Source: Candidatus Roizmanbacteria bacterium GW2011_GWC1_37_12 (GTDB taxonomy: Bacteria > Patescibacteriota > Microgenomatia > UBA1406 > GWC2-37-13). Taken from it: a stretch of DNA of 64,000 bases. Every line of letters starts with the position of its first letter. Positions within the stretch are counted from its first letter, which is position 1. The translations under genes were made by a program, and so were the position numbers. The DNA lies in assembly GCA_000991135.1 (NCBI GenBank), contig LBST01000002.1, positions 24,886 to 88,885 on the forward strand, given 5' to 3'. Shown piece by piece: positions 1 through 8,014 of this stretch. The notes beneath the pieces were generated by a model that was not told the origin of the DNA, did not search any database, and saw only the letters and a program-made list of their open reading frames with translations.

Positions 1-710
1 TCAAAAATCCTGACAAAAGCAATCACGCCTCGGTGAGAATCGTAGTACGAATCAAATATTAAAGAAAGCGAAGACGCCTGTTTTTGAATCAATGACTTGG
101 GGGACGGTATTTTCTCTATCACTGCTTTTAACAACTCTTCAACACCCACTCCCGTCTTAGCCGACACTGTAAATATTACTTCTTCTTTTATCCCCAAAAA
201 ATCCATCAACTGTTTTTTTGTTTTTTCAACATCGGCGCTTGGCAAATCGATTTTATTGACAACAGGAATAATGATTAAATTTTTCTCAATTGCTTTATAA
301 GCGTTGGAAATTGTCTGGGCCTGAATGCCTTGAGTAGCGTCAACAAGAAGTATTACTCCTTCGACACAAGCCAATGTTCTATCGACTTCATAAGAAAAAT
401 CCACGTGTCCGGGAGTATCTATTAGATTTAAAATTATTTGATTAGTTGATTCCGGATTACGTATTTCGGATTTAGATTTAATCCGTAATTCGTCATTCGT
501 AATTAAATAATTATTTAATTCATAGAGCATTCTAACAGGAGCAAGTTTAATCGTTATTCCTCTTTCCCTCGAAATCGGATTGCGATCCAACATTTGTTCA
601 TCGTGTTCTCCCGCTTCAACCGTCCCAGTCAATTCCAACAACCTGTCGGCTAATGTCGACTTCCCATGGTCAACATGAGCAATAATGGCGAAATTTCTGA
701 TATTATTCAT
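1..710 (-). CDS. lepA: Elongation factor 4 (LepA), N-terminal part, cut by window edge
   Basis: This is the first 236 or so residues of the ribosome back-translocating GTPase LepA; the rest lies left of the window, so the ORF track misses it. Reading the minus strand from the ATG at 710 gives the P-loop AHVDHGKST (about residues 11-19), the switch I region RGITIK (50-55), DTPGHVDF (98-105), NKID and SAKTG, the full set of G motifs of a translational GTPase. The loop between switch I and DTPGH is about 20 residues longer than in E. coli LepA and carries an ELRIKSKSEIRN-type stretch encoded by a repeat. The start codon lies only three bases from that of the divergent membrane-protein gene. Family assignment is secure; the effect of the insertion is unknown. 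Confidence 0.95.
   Translation of the reverse strand, partial: MNNIRNFAIIAHVDHGKSTLADRLLELTGTVEAGEHDEQMLDRNPISRERGITIKLAPVRMLYELNNYLITNDELRIKSKSEIRNPESTNQIILNLIDTPGHVDFSYEVDRTLACVEGVILLVDATQGIQAQTISNAYKAIEKNLIIIPVVNKIDLPSADVEKTKKQLMDFLGIKEEVIFTVSAKTGVGVEELLKAVIEKIPSPKSLIQKQASSLSLIFDSYYDSHRGVIAFVRIF
452..520. repeat. Heptamer-type AT repeat inside lepA
   Basis: Degenerate tandem copies of a 7-mer close to TAATTCG (minus-strand CGAATTA), plus related units, lie in frame within lepA and encode ELRIKSKSEIRN-like residues. The same unit occurs at 4384 and 53726. It sits in a surface loop of the G domain, where an insertion could be tolerated. Confidence 0.7.
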
Positions 711-713
711 TTA

Positions 714-1208
714 ATGAGATATCTATATATCTTAATAATTTTTTTAAGAATACTTTTTGCTCTTTTAATCTTTAGATTACCGCAACTTTCAGTAATTGTA
801 TCATTTTTTCTCGACGTAGTTGACGGCGATTTCGCGCCATCTGCCATAACTAAAAAACAATATCAGTTTGTAGATAAAACTGTTGATTTTTTTGTTTATA
901 TCTTTGAAATGATTTATGCCTGGATCAATTTTCGAGACTTTAGATTATTTTTGCTGGCGCTCCTCCTTTGGAGATTTATAGGAATGGTTGTTTTTTATAT
1001 AACTAAAAACAGACGGTATTTTATTATCTTTGGTAATTATTTTGAGAATGCTTTTTATGTGATTTTCTTTAATTTCATCGTCATCAATTTTGTCTTTACA
1101 TTAATAACCGTTTTTGCCTTCAAACTTTTCCAAGAATGGTTCATCCACGTCGCCGATCTATCAGTAAGAGAGGATATTTTCAAGAAGAAAAGAAACTGGA
1201 AAAAATAA
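714..1208 (+). CDS. Small integral membrane protein with DxxDG and DxxxD motifs
   Basis: Not firmly recognised. The 164-residue protein is mostly hydrophobic, with about four or five membrane segments and a basic C-terminus (KKKRNWKK). The stretch FFLDVVDGDF followed some 16 residues on by VDKTVDFF recalls the DG...D...D signature of CDP-alcohol phosphatidyltransferases. The AR pair and the conserved Gly of that signature are absent, so catalysis of that kind is only a guess. The track start at 666 would lie inside lepA; the ATG at 714 begins directly with a hydrophobic segment and is preferred. It is followed by the Nramp-like gene after a short gap that carries a promoter. Confidence 0.65.
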   Translation: MRYLYILIIFLRILFALLIFRLPQLSVIVSFFLDVVDGDFAPSAITKKQYQFVDKTVDFFVYIFEMIYAWINFRDFRLFLLALLLWRFIGMVVFYITKNRRYFIIFGNYFENAFYVIFFNFIVINFVFTLITVFAFKLFQEWFIHVADLSVREDIFKKKRNWKK

Positions 1209-1232
1209 GTAATAATATAACAATTTTTTGTT

Positions 1233-1238
1233 TATAAT
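1233..1238 (+). promoter_or_regulatory. -10 box for Nramp-like gene
   Basis: A perfect TATAAT is followed by exactly six bases and then the ATG at 1245. This spacing places the transcription start at the start codon, which suggests a leaderless mRNA. No good -35 box is visible. Confidence 0.55.
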
Positions 1239-1244
1239 AATGTA

Positions 1245-2513
1245 ATGATCGCAAAGATCAGCCAATATCTAAAGAAATTCAAATATAGACTGCTGATTTT
1301 CTTAGCTATTTTAGGGCCGGGGATTATTACCGCTGTTGCCGATAACGACGCCGGAGGCGTCGCCACCTATACAGTAGCGGCCTCACTTTTTGGTATGGCT
1401 TCTCGCTTTCTCATCATCCCTGAAGCGATTTTACTCGCAGTTACCCAAGACGTCGGCGCCCGAATCGCTATTGTCACCAGAAAAGGACTCGGAAGTCTGA
1501 TAAGAGAAAGATACGGAGTAGCAATTTCCATGTTCATTTTTGCTCTGTACTTTATTACTAACCAAGGTGTCGTTCTTCAAAATGTTTCTGGACTCAAATC
1601 CGCCTTTCAACTTTTTAATCTCCCTTGGCAACTTTTTCTTATTCTTACTTGTATTTTTCTAATTCTTATCGTCATTAAATTTAATTACAAAAAACTACAA
1701 AATATATTTCTATTTATGATTTTGTTTTATTTTGCCTATGTTGTTTCAGCAGTCCTATCTCGACCCAACTGGGGAGATGCCATGAGAGAAAGTTTTGTCT
1801 GGCCGAAAAATATAAATGTCGGCGATTTTAAGTTTTGGTTCTCGAGAATCGCTGTTCTTGGTACGACAATTACGGCTTGGGGTCAATTTTTCATCTCAAG
1901 TTTTATCCTCGATAAAAATCTGACACCATCTCATCTTAAAGCAGAGAAAACGGAAATTTTTTTGGGCGCCATTGTCACTAGCTTTTTCTCTCTCATGATG
2001 GCTGTTGCCGTTACCTATACTCTGTTTGTCAACAATATCAAAGTATCTGACGGTTATTCAGCTGCTTTAGCGATGACTCCTTTGGCAGGAAAGCTTTCTA
2101 CTCTTCTTTTTTCTTTTGGTTTGCTTGGCGCCTCGATTCTTGGCCTGACCATTGTTCCTTTGGCTACAGCCTATGTTTTTTCCGAGATGTTTGGCTTTGA
2201 AGGTAGCTTGGATGCCAATTTCAAAAAAGGCAGGCTTTTCTACAGTTTTTTCATCATCCAGATTGTCATCTCTCTTATAATTTCCCTCTTTCCTCATACA
2301 TCGCTTTTTCAGCTGACTCTTTACGCAGACTTCTTAAACGGCGCCATGCTTCCGATTATTTTTTTCTTTTTGATTAGGTTTTCCGGAGACGAGGAGATTA
2401 TGGGAAAATACAGGGTTGCTGGTTTTTCAAGATTTGTTATAGTTGCCTCTGCCATTATTATTACCGGAGCGGTTCTTATTACATTTTTAGGAAAGATATT
2501 TAATTTTAGCTGA
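1245..2513 (+). CDS. Nramp-related divalent metal transporter
   Basis: A 422-residue polytopic protein of the Nramp (SLC11) superfamily, probably a cation importer in the cytoplasmic membrane. The first membrane helix has GPGIITAVADNDAGG (residues 24-38), which aligns with GPG...DPGN of classical Nramp. The metal-binding Asp is kept but Pro and Asn are replaced (DAGG). The sixth-helix MPH motif is replaced by a TAW-like segment in ITAWGQFF, so the metal-ligating Met is missing. Loss of this Met is a feature of Nramp-related magnesium transporters, so Mg2+ rather than Mn2+/Fe2+ is a possible substrate (inference). Length and about eleven hydrophobic segments fit the family. Its stop overlaps the convergent ABC ATPase gene by eight bases. 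Confidence 0.85.
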   Translation: MIAKISQYLKKFKYRLLIFLAILGPGIITAVADNDAGGVATYTVAASLFGMASRFLIIPEAILLAVTQDVGARIAIVTRKGLGSLIRERYGVAISMFIFALYFITNQGVVLQNVSGLKSAFQLFNLPWQLFLILTCIFLILIVIKFNYKKLQNIFLFMILFYFAYVVSAVLSRPNWGDAMRESFVWPKNINVGDFKFWFSRIAVLGTTITAWGQFFISSFILDKNLTPSHLKAEKTEIFLGAIVTSFFSLMMAVAVTYTLFVNNIKVSDGYSAALAMTPLAGKLSTLLFSFGLLGASILGLTIVPLATAYVFSEMFGFEGSLDANFKKGRLFYSFFIIQIVISLIISLFPHTSLFQLTLYADFLNGAMLPIIFFFLIRFSGDEEIMGKYRVAGFSRFVIVASAIIITGAVLITFLGKIFNFS

Positions 2514-3225
2514 TAGTCTGGCGGTACTTTTCAATTCCTTCTTTAGTTTCACCAAAATAGACCTGCTTACCGCTGTCCAAAACCAACACTTTATGACAGT
2601 AGTTTTCAATTTGTTCTGACGAATGGGTTACTAAAACTAAAGTTGCTCCCTGCTTTTGAAATTCTTTAATTCTTGTTAGGCATTTTTCCTGGAAACGAAT
2701 GTCACCGACAGCCAAAATCTCGTCAACCAATAAAATGTCTGGTTTTTCGGCGACGGCGACGGAAAAAGCCAGTCTCATATACATTCCTGATGAATAATGT
2801 TTAACCGGCTGGTCCATAAAATCATGAAGTTCGGAAAAATCGACGATTCCTTTGTAAAGCCTATCCATCTCTTTTCTTTTTATGCCGAGAATCGAAGCGT
2901 TAAGATAGGCGTTTTCCTTGCCTGTTAGCTCCGGATGAAAACCCGCTCCAAGCTCGATTAAAGGAGCCACCCGTCCGGAAACGGTGATTCTGCCGTCTGA
3001 TGGCTTGGTGACGCCGGCAATAATCTTTAAAAGAGTCGATTTTCCCGATCCGTTCCGACCAAGAATTCCCAGCGACTCTCCCTTTTTTATTTCAAAATTC
3101 AGATGGGACAGAGCGCTTAATAAATATTTGGTTGATTGTCCGGAAAATAAAGCCGGCAAAAATTCCTTGAAAGTTCGTTGTTTTTGCAAAGAATAAAGTT
3201 TTGTTAAATTTTCTGCTTTTATCAT
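2506..3225 (-). CDS. Polysaccharide ABC exporter, ATP-binding subunit (Wzt/TagH type)
   Basis: ATPase of an O-antigen/teichoic-acid type ABC-2 exporter. Visible motifs are Walker A GRNGSGKST (about residues 56-64), signature YSSGMYMRL, and Walker B ILLVDEILAVGD, whose wording is typical of Wzt/TagH proteins. At about 239 residues it lacks the C-terminal carbohydrate-binding domain of long Wzt proteins, so it resembles the TagH/KpsT-like short form. The track begins at a TTG at 3243 inside the permease gene; the ATG at 3225, one base beyond the permease stop, starts MIKAENLTKLY and is preferred. It is the last gene of the minus-strand transketolase-GT2-permease-ATPase operon. Confidence 0.92.
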   Translation of the reverse strand: MIKAENLTKLYSLQKQRTFKEFLPALFSGQSTKYLLSALSHLNFEIKKGESLGILGRNGSGKSTLLKIIAGVTKPSDGRITVSGRVAPLIELGAGFHPELTGKENAYLNASILGIKRKEMDRLYKGIVDFSELHDFMDQPVKHYSSGMYMRLAFSVAVAEKPDILLVDEILAVGDIRFQEKCLTRIKEFQKQGATLVLVTHSSEQIENYCHKVLVLDSGKQVYFGETKEGIEKYRQTIS

Positions 3226-3226
3226 A

Positions 3227-4027
3227 TTAAACGTAGTCGGCAAATTTTCCTTCCAACTTTTTAAATATTAAAAAAGCGACCAGAAAGAAAATTAAAGAAG
3301 ATAGAGCGGCAATTTTTAAGCTGTTTAGATTGGGCGGCGAATCGGTAAATATCACCTGGCGGTAGGCGTTGATTATCACCGACATCGGATTCAAAGAAAA
3401 GATAAACCGGTACTTTTCCGGAAACTGTTCGACTGGGTAGATCACCGGAGTCAGATAAAACCAAAGCGAGACAATGAGAGTCAGAAGATATTGGATGTCC
3501 CTATAAAATAGATTTAAAGTCGATATTAAAAGCGAAAATCCAGCGGTGAAAATCAATTGAATAATAAATATCGGAATAACCCAGATAACCTGGGGTGTCA
3601 AAGCAGTTTTATAATAAATAAAAAACGGTACAAGCACCAAACAAGAATAAAAAAAATCAACCATTTTGGCAATAATAGTGCCGTAAACCAGAATTTCCCT
3701 CGGAAAGTAAATCTTTGTGATTAACGATGAGTTACTCGTCAAAGAATTGACCGATGACGAAAGACTCAAGGCAAAAAAATTCCAGGGCAAAAGACCGACG
3801 ACTAAAAATATGATATAAGGAACCGAATAAAAAGACACCCTGAAGACTGTCGAAAAAACAAAAGATAAAACAACTATCTGGAAGAGGGGATTAAGAACAA
3901 CCCAGGCATAACCGAGGATTGATTGCTTATACCTTTGAGAAATCTCTCTGTAGGCAAGATTAAAAAGCAGCTCCCGATAGGAAAAAAATAGCTTTATATT
4001 GGCGAAAAGTTTCTTGACTTTATCCAT
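3227..4027 (-). CDS. Polysaccharide ABC exporter, permease (Wzm/TagG type)
   Basis: A 266-residue ABC-2 membrane subunit that pairs with the downstream ATPase to export an undecaprenyl-linked glycan. The N-terminal amphipathic region ends in SQRYKQSILGYAWVVLNPLFQ, a phrase typical of Wzm/TagG, followed by about six membrane segments including GLLPWNFF and SLWFYLTPVIYP. Size matches the family. It is preceded by a GT2 gene after two bases and followed by the ATPase after one base, so the three are probably co-transcribed. Confidence 0.92.
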   Translation of the reverse strand: MDKVKKLFANIKLFFSYRELLFNLAYREISQRYKQSILGYAWVVLNPLFQIVVLSFVFSTVFRVSFYSVPYIIFLVVGLLPWNFFALSLSSSVNSLTSNSSLITKIYFPREILVYGTIIAKMVDFFYSCLVLVPFFIYYKTALTPQVIWVIPIFIIQLIFTAGFSLLISTLNLFYRDIQYLLTLIVSLWFYLTPVIYPVEQFPEKYRFIFSLNPMSVIINAYRQVIFTDSPPNLNSLKIAALSSLIFFLVAFLIFKKLEGKFADYV

Positions 4028-4029
4028 AC

Positions 4030-4764
4030 TTATATTTTATCACTTTGATCTAAGAGAAAGCTAGCTTTTATAAAACCAGATACATTCCTTAATCTCTCAA
4101 CTACAAACTTCCAATTGAATTTAATAATATCCTTATGCTTAAAATATAACCTCCACCAATTAACCATGTCCTGCCTCGCCTTAAAATTTCCCATCGTTTT
4201 TGTCGTCGTCATGTGATTATGAAGAACTTTAGCGTCTTTAACGATCCCCATTTTATATCCGGCTTTTTTAAATCTCAAAAAAAAATCCACATCTTCAAGA
4301 TAGGCAAAAAATCTCTCGTCAAATCCTTTCAATTTTTTAAAGACATTAGTTTTTATTAGTAAGCAAGCAGCAGTCAGCCCGTCTAATTCGTAATTCGTAA
4401 TTCGTAATTCTTTAATTAATTTAATCTTTCCATAGGGAAATACTTGATAACCGTAATTTTCAACTTCCCCATTCGGGTTAACCAAAATAGGGGATACTGC
4501 ATCCAATTTACTTTTTTCTGCCACTTCGATTAAACGTTTAATCGAAGTATCATCATAGAATTCAATATCATCATTCAATATCAGCATCCACTTTGTCTTG
4601 ACATCTTTTGCCCCCTTATTGACGCCTCCAGCAAACCCTAAGTTTTTCTTTTTATTATCAATAATAACGACTTTGTAAGGTTTGTCTTTAAAGTAATTTA
4701 ATAAGTATTTTAAACCTTTTACGTTATTTAAAGTTGGAATAACCACCGTTATCTTCACTTTCAT
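4030..4764 (-). CDS. GT2 family glycosyltransferase
   Basis: A 244-residue GT-A fold transferase, probably adding a sugar to the glycan exported by the adjacent ABC system. It begins TVVIPTLNN, carries the nucleotide-metal motif LNDDIEF (about residue 65) and the acceptor-side motif GFDERFFAYLEDVDFFLR, as in rhamnosyltransferase-like (WbbL-type) GT2 enzymes. Between about residues 115 and 125, IKELRITNYELDG is encoded by four near-identical 7-mers. This sits just before the conserved GLTAACLLI strand and looks like a tolerated loop insertion. Donor and acceptor cannot be told. Confidence 0.88.
   Translation of the reverse strand: MKVKITVVIPTLNNVKGLKYLLNYFKDKPYKVVIIDNKKKNLGFAGGVNKGAKDVKTKWMLILNDDIEFYDDTSIKRLIEVAEKSKLDAVSPILVNPNGEVENYGYQVFPYGKIKLIKELRITNYELDGLTAACLLIKTNVFKKLKGFDERFFAYLEDVDFFLRFKKAGYKMGIVKDAKVLHNHMTTTKTMGNFKARQDMVNWWRLYFKHKDIIKFNWKFVVERLRNVSGFIKASFLLDQSDKI
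4384..4411. repeat. Tandem heptamer TAATTCG x4 inside GT2 gene
   Basis: Three perfect TAATTCG units and a fourth TAATTCT lie in tandem. Because 7 is not a multiple of 3, 21 nt encode the seven-residue unit ELRITNY. The array is in frame within the glycosyltransferase. Confidence 0.85.
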
Positions 4765-4771
4765 AGCAGTA

Positions 4772-5785
4772 TTATAACAGTATTTTTCTTACCGATTTTA
4801 TTATCGCCTCGCTATCTATTTCTTCATAACGTAAAAGTTCTTCTGTTAAACCAGAACAAGGTATCTTACGAACACAAAGATGAACAAAATTAGTAATTCG
4901 TTGTTGAAGATTATTGACTAATAGAGATGAGATGGCTTCGCCGATCCCACCATAAGGATAATGGTCTTCGACTACTATAATATTTTTATATTCTTCAGTT
5001 AATTTGATAATTGTTTTTTCATCCAATGGCTTAACAGAATAACAATCCAACACTAAAGCGTCTATTCCTTCCTCGATAAGTTCCTTTTGTGCCTTTAATG
5101 CCTCGTGGACTGTTATCCCTGCCGCTATAATCAGTATTTTTAATTTTTCATTTTTAGTTTTTAATTTAAAAATCTTGCTTCCTCCCATCTTAAATCTTTC
5201 ATTTTCACTATAAATAATGGGCGTTTTATTTCTTGTCAGTCTCAAATAAAATATTCCTTTATTTGCTGCCATAAGCTTAGTTAATTTTTTAGCTGATACG
5301 GCATCTGCCGGATAAAAAACAACGCTGTTTAAAATACTGCGAAACATGGCAATATCTTCAAGTCCCATCTGGGATGGGCCGTCGGCTCCTATCGAAACAC
5401 CGGAGTGAGAACCGACTATATTTAAGGACCCTGACCCGCTTTTACTAACTTGACTATATTGGGCCATCCTTACCTGATCAAACGTTTGGGTAAGAAAAGA
5501 AGCGAATGTGGAAAGAAAAGGAATATAGCCAATTTTTGAAAGACCCAAAGCAACGCTCATCATATTCTCTTCAGCGATGAACATCTCAAAAAACCGATCG
5601 GGAAATCTTTTTTGAAATTCATTTTCAAAGGTAGAATTGGCTACTTCAGCATCAAGAACGACGACGTTTTGATTTTCTTTACCAAGTTCAACCAGAGCTT
5701 CGCCATAAGCTCCTCGCGTGGAGTAGAAACTTGATTCCGAAATTCTTACTTTAAGTCTATTTAAAACTTTTTGAATTTTTTTCAT
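4772..5785 (-). CDS. Transketolase, C-terminal subunit
   Basis: The 337-residue protein holds the pyrimidine-binding and C-terminal domains of transketolase, the non-oxidative pentose phosphate enzyme. Visible are FIAEENMMSVALGLSKIGYIPFLSTFA (the E contacting TPP), SHSGVSIGADGPSQMGLEDIAMFR and the C-terminal VVEDHYPYGGIGEA. It works with the N-terminal subunit encoded just upstream; the two reading frames overlap by four bases (ATGA). The insert FKLKTKNEKLKILIIAAG between the two domains comes from an AT repeat. A second unusual stretch, NNLQQRITNFVH, lies near the C-terminus. The split arrangement is common in CPR and archaea. Its place in a glycan export operon suggests supply of pentose or heptose precursors, but that is inference. 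Confidence 0.93.
   Translation of the reverse strand: MKKIQKVLNRLKVRISESSFYSTRGAYGEALVELGKENQNVVVLDAEVANSTFENEFQKRFPDRFFEMFIAEENMMSVALGLSKIGYIPFLSTFASFLTQTFDQVRMAQYSQVSKSGSGSLNIVGSHSGVSIGADGPSQMGLEDIAMFRSILNSVVFYPADAVSAKKLTKLMAANKGIFYLRLTRNKTPIIYSENERFKMGGSKIFKLKTKNEKLKILIIAAGITVHEALKAQKELIEEGIDALVLDCYSVKPLDEKTIIKLTEEYKNIIVVEDHYPYGGIGEAISSLLVNNLQQRITNFVHLCVRKIPCSGLTEELLRYEEIDSEAIIKSVRKILL
5136..5172. repeat. AT heptamer repeat inside transketolase C subunit
   Basis: Tandem units close to TTTTTAA/TTTTTCA/TTTTTAG lie in frame and encode the lysine-rich FKLKTKNEKLKI, at the linker between the Pyr domain and the C-terminal domain. Confidence 0.7.
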
Positions 5786-6600
5786 TTGTCTAATTCTTTT
5801 ATCGCTAATCTCAACTCCTTTTTATCAAGTGTCTTTCCATGCCAGTTTTCTTTATTTTCCAAAAAAGACACACCCTTACCTTTGATTGTTTTGGCAATGA
5901 CCATTTTAGGTTTTGAAGCATGCGTTCCCGAAGAAACCTTTTTAAAAGCTCTATATATTTCACTTATTACATGTCCATTTTCAATAATAATTGTTTCCCA
6001 ACCAAAAGCCCTAGCTTTTTTCTCATAGTTATAGATGTCCCAACCTTCTTCAGTTTCCCCATACTGTCCGAGACGATTAACGTCTATTATTGCTATTAAA
6101 TTATTTAATTTATAGTAGGCGGCAATTTCCATCGCCTCCCAAACCTGTCCCTCGGCCATTTCAGAATCTCCTAAAAGTACCCAAATCTTTGGCTCTCTCT
6201 TTATTTTTAATTTTTTATTCTTAATTCTCAATTTTACTCCGAGCGCCATTCCTACACCAACAGATAATCCTTGCCCTAGGCTTCCTGCTGCTACATCAAT
6301 AAAATCAAGTTTTGGAACAGGATGGCCCTCATACGGCGAGCCAAATTTTCTCAGTCGATTTACCCAATCAGAGGGAACAACGCCCAAAGCCGAATAAAGA
6401 GCATACAAAAGCGGTGCAGCGTGACCTTTGGAAAGAAGGAATTTGTCGTTTTTATCAAAAAATCCTCTGAAAAATAAGGTTGTTAAAAGCTCGACTGCTG
6501 AAAGCGAAGAAGTCGGATGACCGCTTCCTGCATTTGTTGTCGAAACTAAGATTTCATATCTGACTTTTTTGCAAATTTCTCTTAATTTACCTTCATCCAT
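5782..6600 (-). CDS. Transketolase, N-terminal (TPP-binding) subunit
   Basis: About 272 residues covering the PP domain. Motifs include GSGHPTSSLSAVELLTTLF, SKGHAAPLLYALY, GSLGQGLSVGVGMALG and the TPP/Mg motif LLGDSEMAEGQVWEA. The track starts at a TTG at 6639; the ATG at 6600 (MDEGKLREICKK) matches family starts better. The segment KLRIKNKKLKIKREPK just before the TPP motif is longer than usual and is repeat-encoded. It is the first gene of a minus-strand operon with the C subunit, a GT2 and the ABC exporter, divergent from a GT4 gene. Confidence 0.93.
   Translation of the reverse strand: MDEGKLREICKKVRYEILVSTTNAGSGHPTSSLSAVELLTTLFFRGFFDKNDKFLLSKGHAAPLLYALYSALGVVPSDWVNRLRKFGSPYEGHPVPKLDFIDVAAGSLGQGLSVGVGMALGVKLRIKNKKLKIKREPKIWVLLGDSEMAEGQVWEAMEIAAYYKLNNLIAIIDVNRLGQYGETEEGWDIYNYEKKARAFGWETIIIENGHVISEIYRAFKKVSSGTHASKPKMVIAKTIKGKGVSFLENKENWHGKTLDKKELRLAIKELDK
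6203..6235. repeat. AT heptamer repeat inside transketolase N subunit
   Basis: Units near TTTTTAA/TTCTTAA/TTCTCAA in tandem, in frame, encode LRIKNKKLKIK between GMALG and the GDSEMAEG cofactor motif. Confidence 0.7.
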
Positions 6601-6672
6601 ATATTTAAGAGTAACAAAATCTAATAAATAATCCAACAAAAACCATCATCTTCTTTCTTAGATTCTTTTTGG

Positions 6673-6678
6673 TAGAAT
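6673..6678 (+). promoter_or_regulatory. -10 box for GT4 gene
   Basis: TAGAAT is followed by six bases and the ATG at 6685, the same geometry as at 1233 and 52304. This points to a leaderless transcript. Confidence 0.5.
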
Positions 6679-6684
6679 AAATGA

Positions 6685-8013
6685 ATGAATATTGCCTTTG
6701 AGATCAGCCCGATGATGACTGCTTCCGGGTCATTCGGTGATAAATCCGGAGTCTACCGGTATACCTACGGTATGATAACTTCTTTCAGCAAGTATCTGAA
6801 AAAAAAAGACAGGAAATCAAAAATCATTCTTTTCTCATTCAACTACGATTTTCTCAAACAACCTCTCAATCCGGAGCTATATGATCTTTTTAAAAACAAT
6901 AACGTCGTTTACTTGGACAAATTATCAAAGCTTCGTAAGAAAAGATTCATCGACGGTGAATTTTTTGACATTCCTTTGATCAAGGGAATTTTAAAACCTT
7001 TTAATAGAATATTCGGACTAAAAACAATGTACTCTAAATTTTTGAATACGGTAAAATTTGAAAATTATCTGAAAGACCTAGATCGCGAGTTTAAAAAAAG
7101 ATCGGTCACCCATATCGTTCATTCGGAGACCAGTTTTTTTCCATTAAAGGAATACAAAAATATCATTACCATATACGATCTGACCGCTTTTATTGTGCCG
7201 GAGTTCCATCGGTCGGAGACCATTGACCTACAGACAAGGAAGTTAAAATTTGCCAAAAAACACTGCCAGGGGATAATCTGCATTAGCCAATCGACCAAAA
7301 GAGACCTATTGAACTATTCCCGCGAGTTTAGACAAAAAAAAATTATGATCGGTTATCCAGGCGTAGAAGAATTATTCTTAAAAAATGTAAAATCAGATCA
7401 TAACAAAAATCATCATATTATTTGCCTTATAAATAATAAAAAGATCTCTATAAAATCTAAGAAATATTTTCTTTACTACGGTACCTTTGAACCAAGAAAG
7501 AATTTGAATTATCTCGTAAAAGCTTTTATCGATCTGATCGAATCTAAAAAAATTCCTGAAAATTTTAAACTTTTAATGATTGGGGGGAAAGGATGGGGTG
7601 ATATAAGAACTAAAATAATAGATTATCTTAAGGAAAATTACCCTGCTGAAGATAAAATACCGATAACCATATCTAATTTTATCAATGATAAAGACTTAAT
7701 TAAAATAATTAAAAATGCCTATGCTTTAGTTTATCCCAGTTTTTATGAAGGATTTGGTCTTCCTGTTCTTGAAAGCATGGTACTCGGAACACCGGTAATC
7801 TGTTCGGAAAATTCGTCGTTAACCGAAGTAGGCGGAGATTCGGTCTTATATGTCAACCCCAGAAATTTCAATGATTTAAAGGTTAAGATTTCTTACTTGA
7901 TAAAAAATAAAAAGATTGCTCATATAATGTCCAAGGATGGCTTGGAGCAAAGTAAGAAATTTAATTGGACTGACACCGCAAAAAAGTTCTACAAATTTAT
8001 AAAAGAATTATAG
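6685..8013 (+). CDS. GT4 family glycosyltransferase
   Basis: A 442-residue GT-B fold retaining glycosyltransferase. The N-terminal domain opens MNIAFEISPMMTASGSFGDKSGVYRYT, the acceptor-side glycine-rich loop. The C-terminal domain shows KYFLYYGTFEPRKNLNYLVKAF and the donor-binding signature YPSFYEGFGLPVLESMVLGTPVI (the E-x7-E motif), then SLTEVGGDSVLYVNP. It is probably cytoplasmic and extends a lipid-linked glycan. It is a single-gene unit with its own promoter and ends one base from the convergent membrane-protein gene. The donor sugar is unknown; it resembles mannosyl/rhamnosyl transferases in layout. Confidence 0.9.
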   Translation: MNIAFEISPMMTASGSFGDKSGVYRYTYGMITSFSKYLKKKDRKSKIILFSFNYDFLKQPLNPELYDLFKNNNVVYLDKLSKLRKKRFIDGEFFDIPLIKGILKPFNRIFGLKTMYSKFLNTVKFENYLKDLDREFKKRSVTHIVHSETSFFPLKEYKNIITIYDLTAFIVPEFHRSETIDLQTRKLKFAKKHCQGIICISQSTKRDLLNYSREFRQKKIMIGYPGVEELFLKNVKSDHNKNHHIICLINNKKISIKSKKYFLYYGTFEPRKNLNYLVKAFIDLIESKKIPENFKLLMIGGKGWGDIRTKIIDYLKENYPAEDKIPITISNFINDKDLIKIIKNAYALVYPSFYEGFGLPVLESMVLGTPVICSENSSLTEVGGDSVLYVNPRNFNDLKVKISYLIKNKKIAHIMSKDGLEQSKKFNWTDTAKKFYKFIKEL

Positions 8014-8014
8014 T

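Noticed and set aside
97-300. 67-residue plus-strand ORF
   Set aside because: It lies antisense inside lepA, which is read confidently on the minus strand.
666-713. Upstream start for the small membrane protein given in the track
   Set aside because: It lies within lepA and adds a non-hydrophobic leader antisense to the P-loop region; the ATG at 714 is better.
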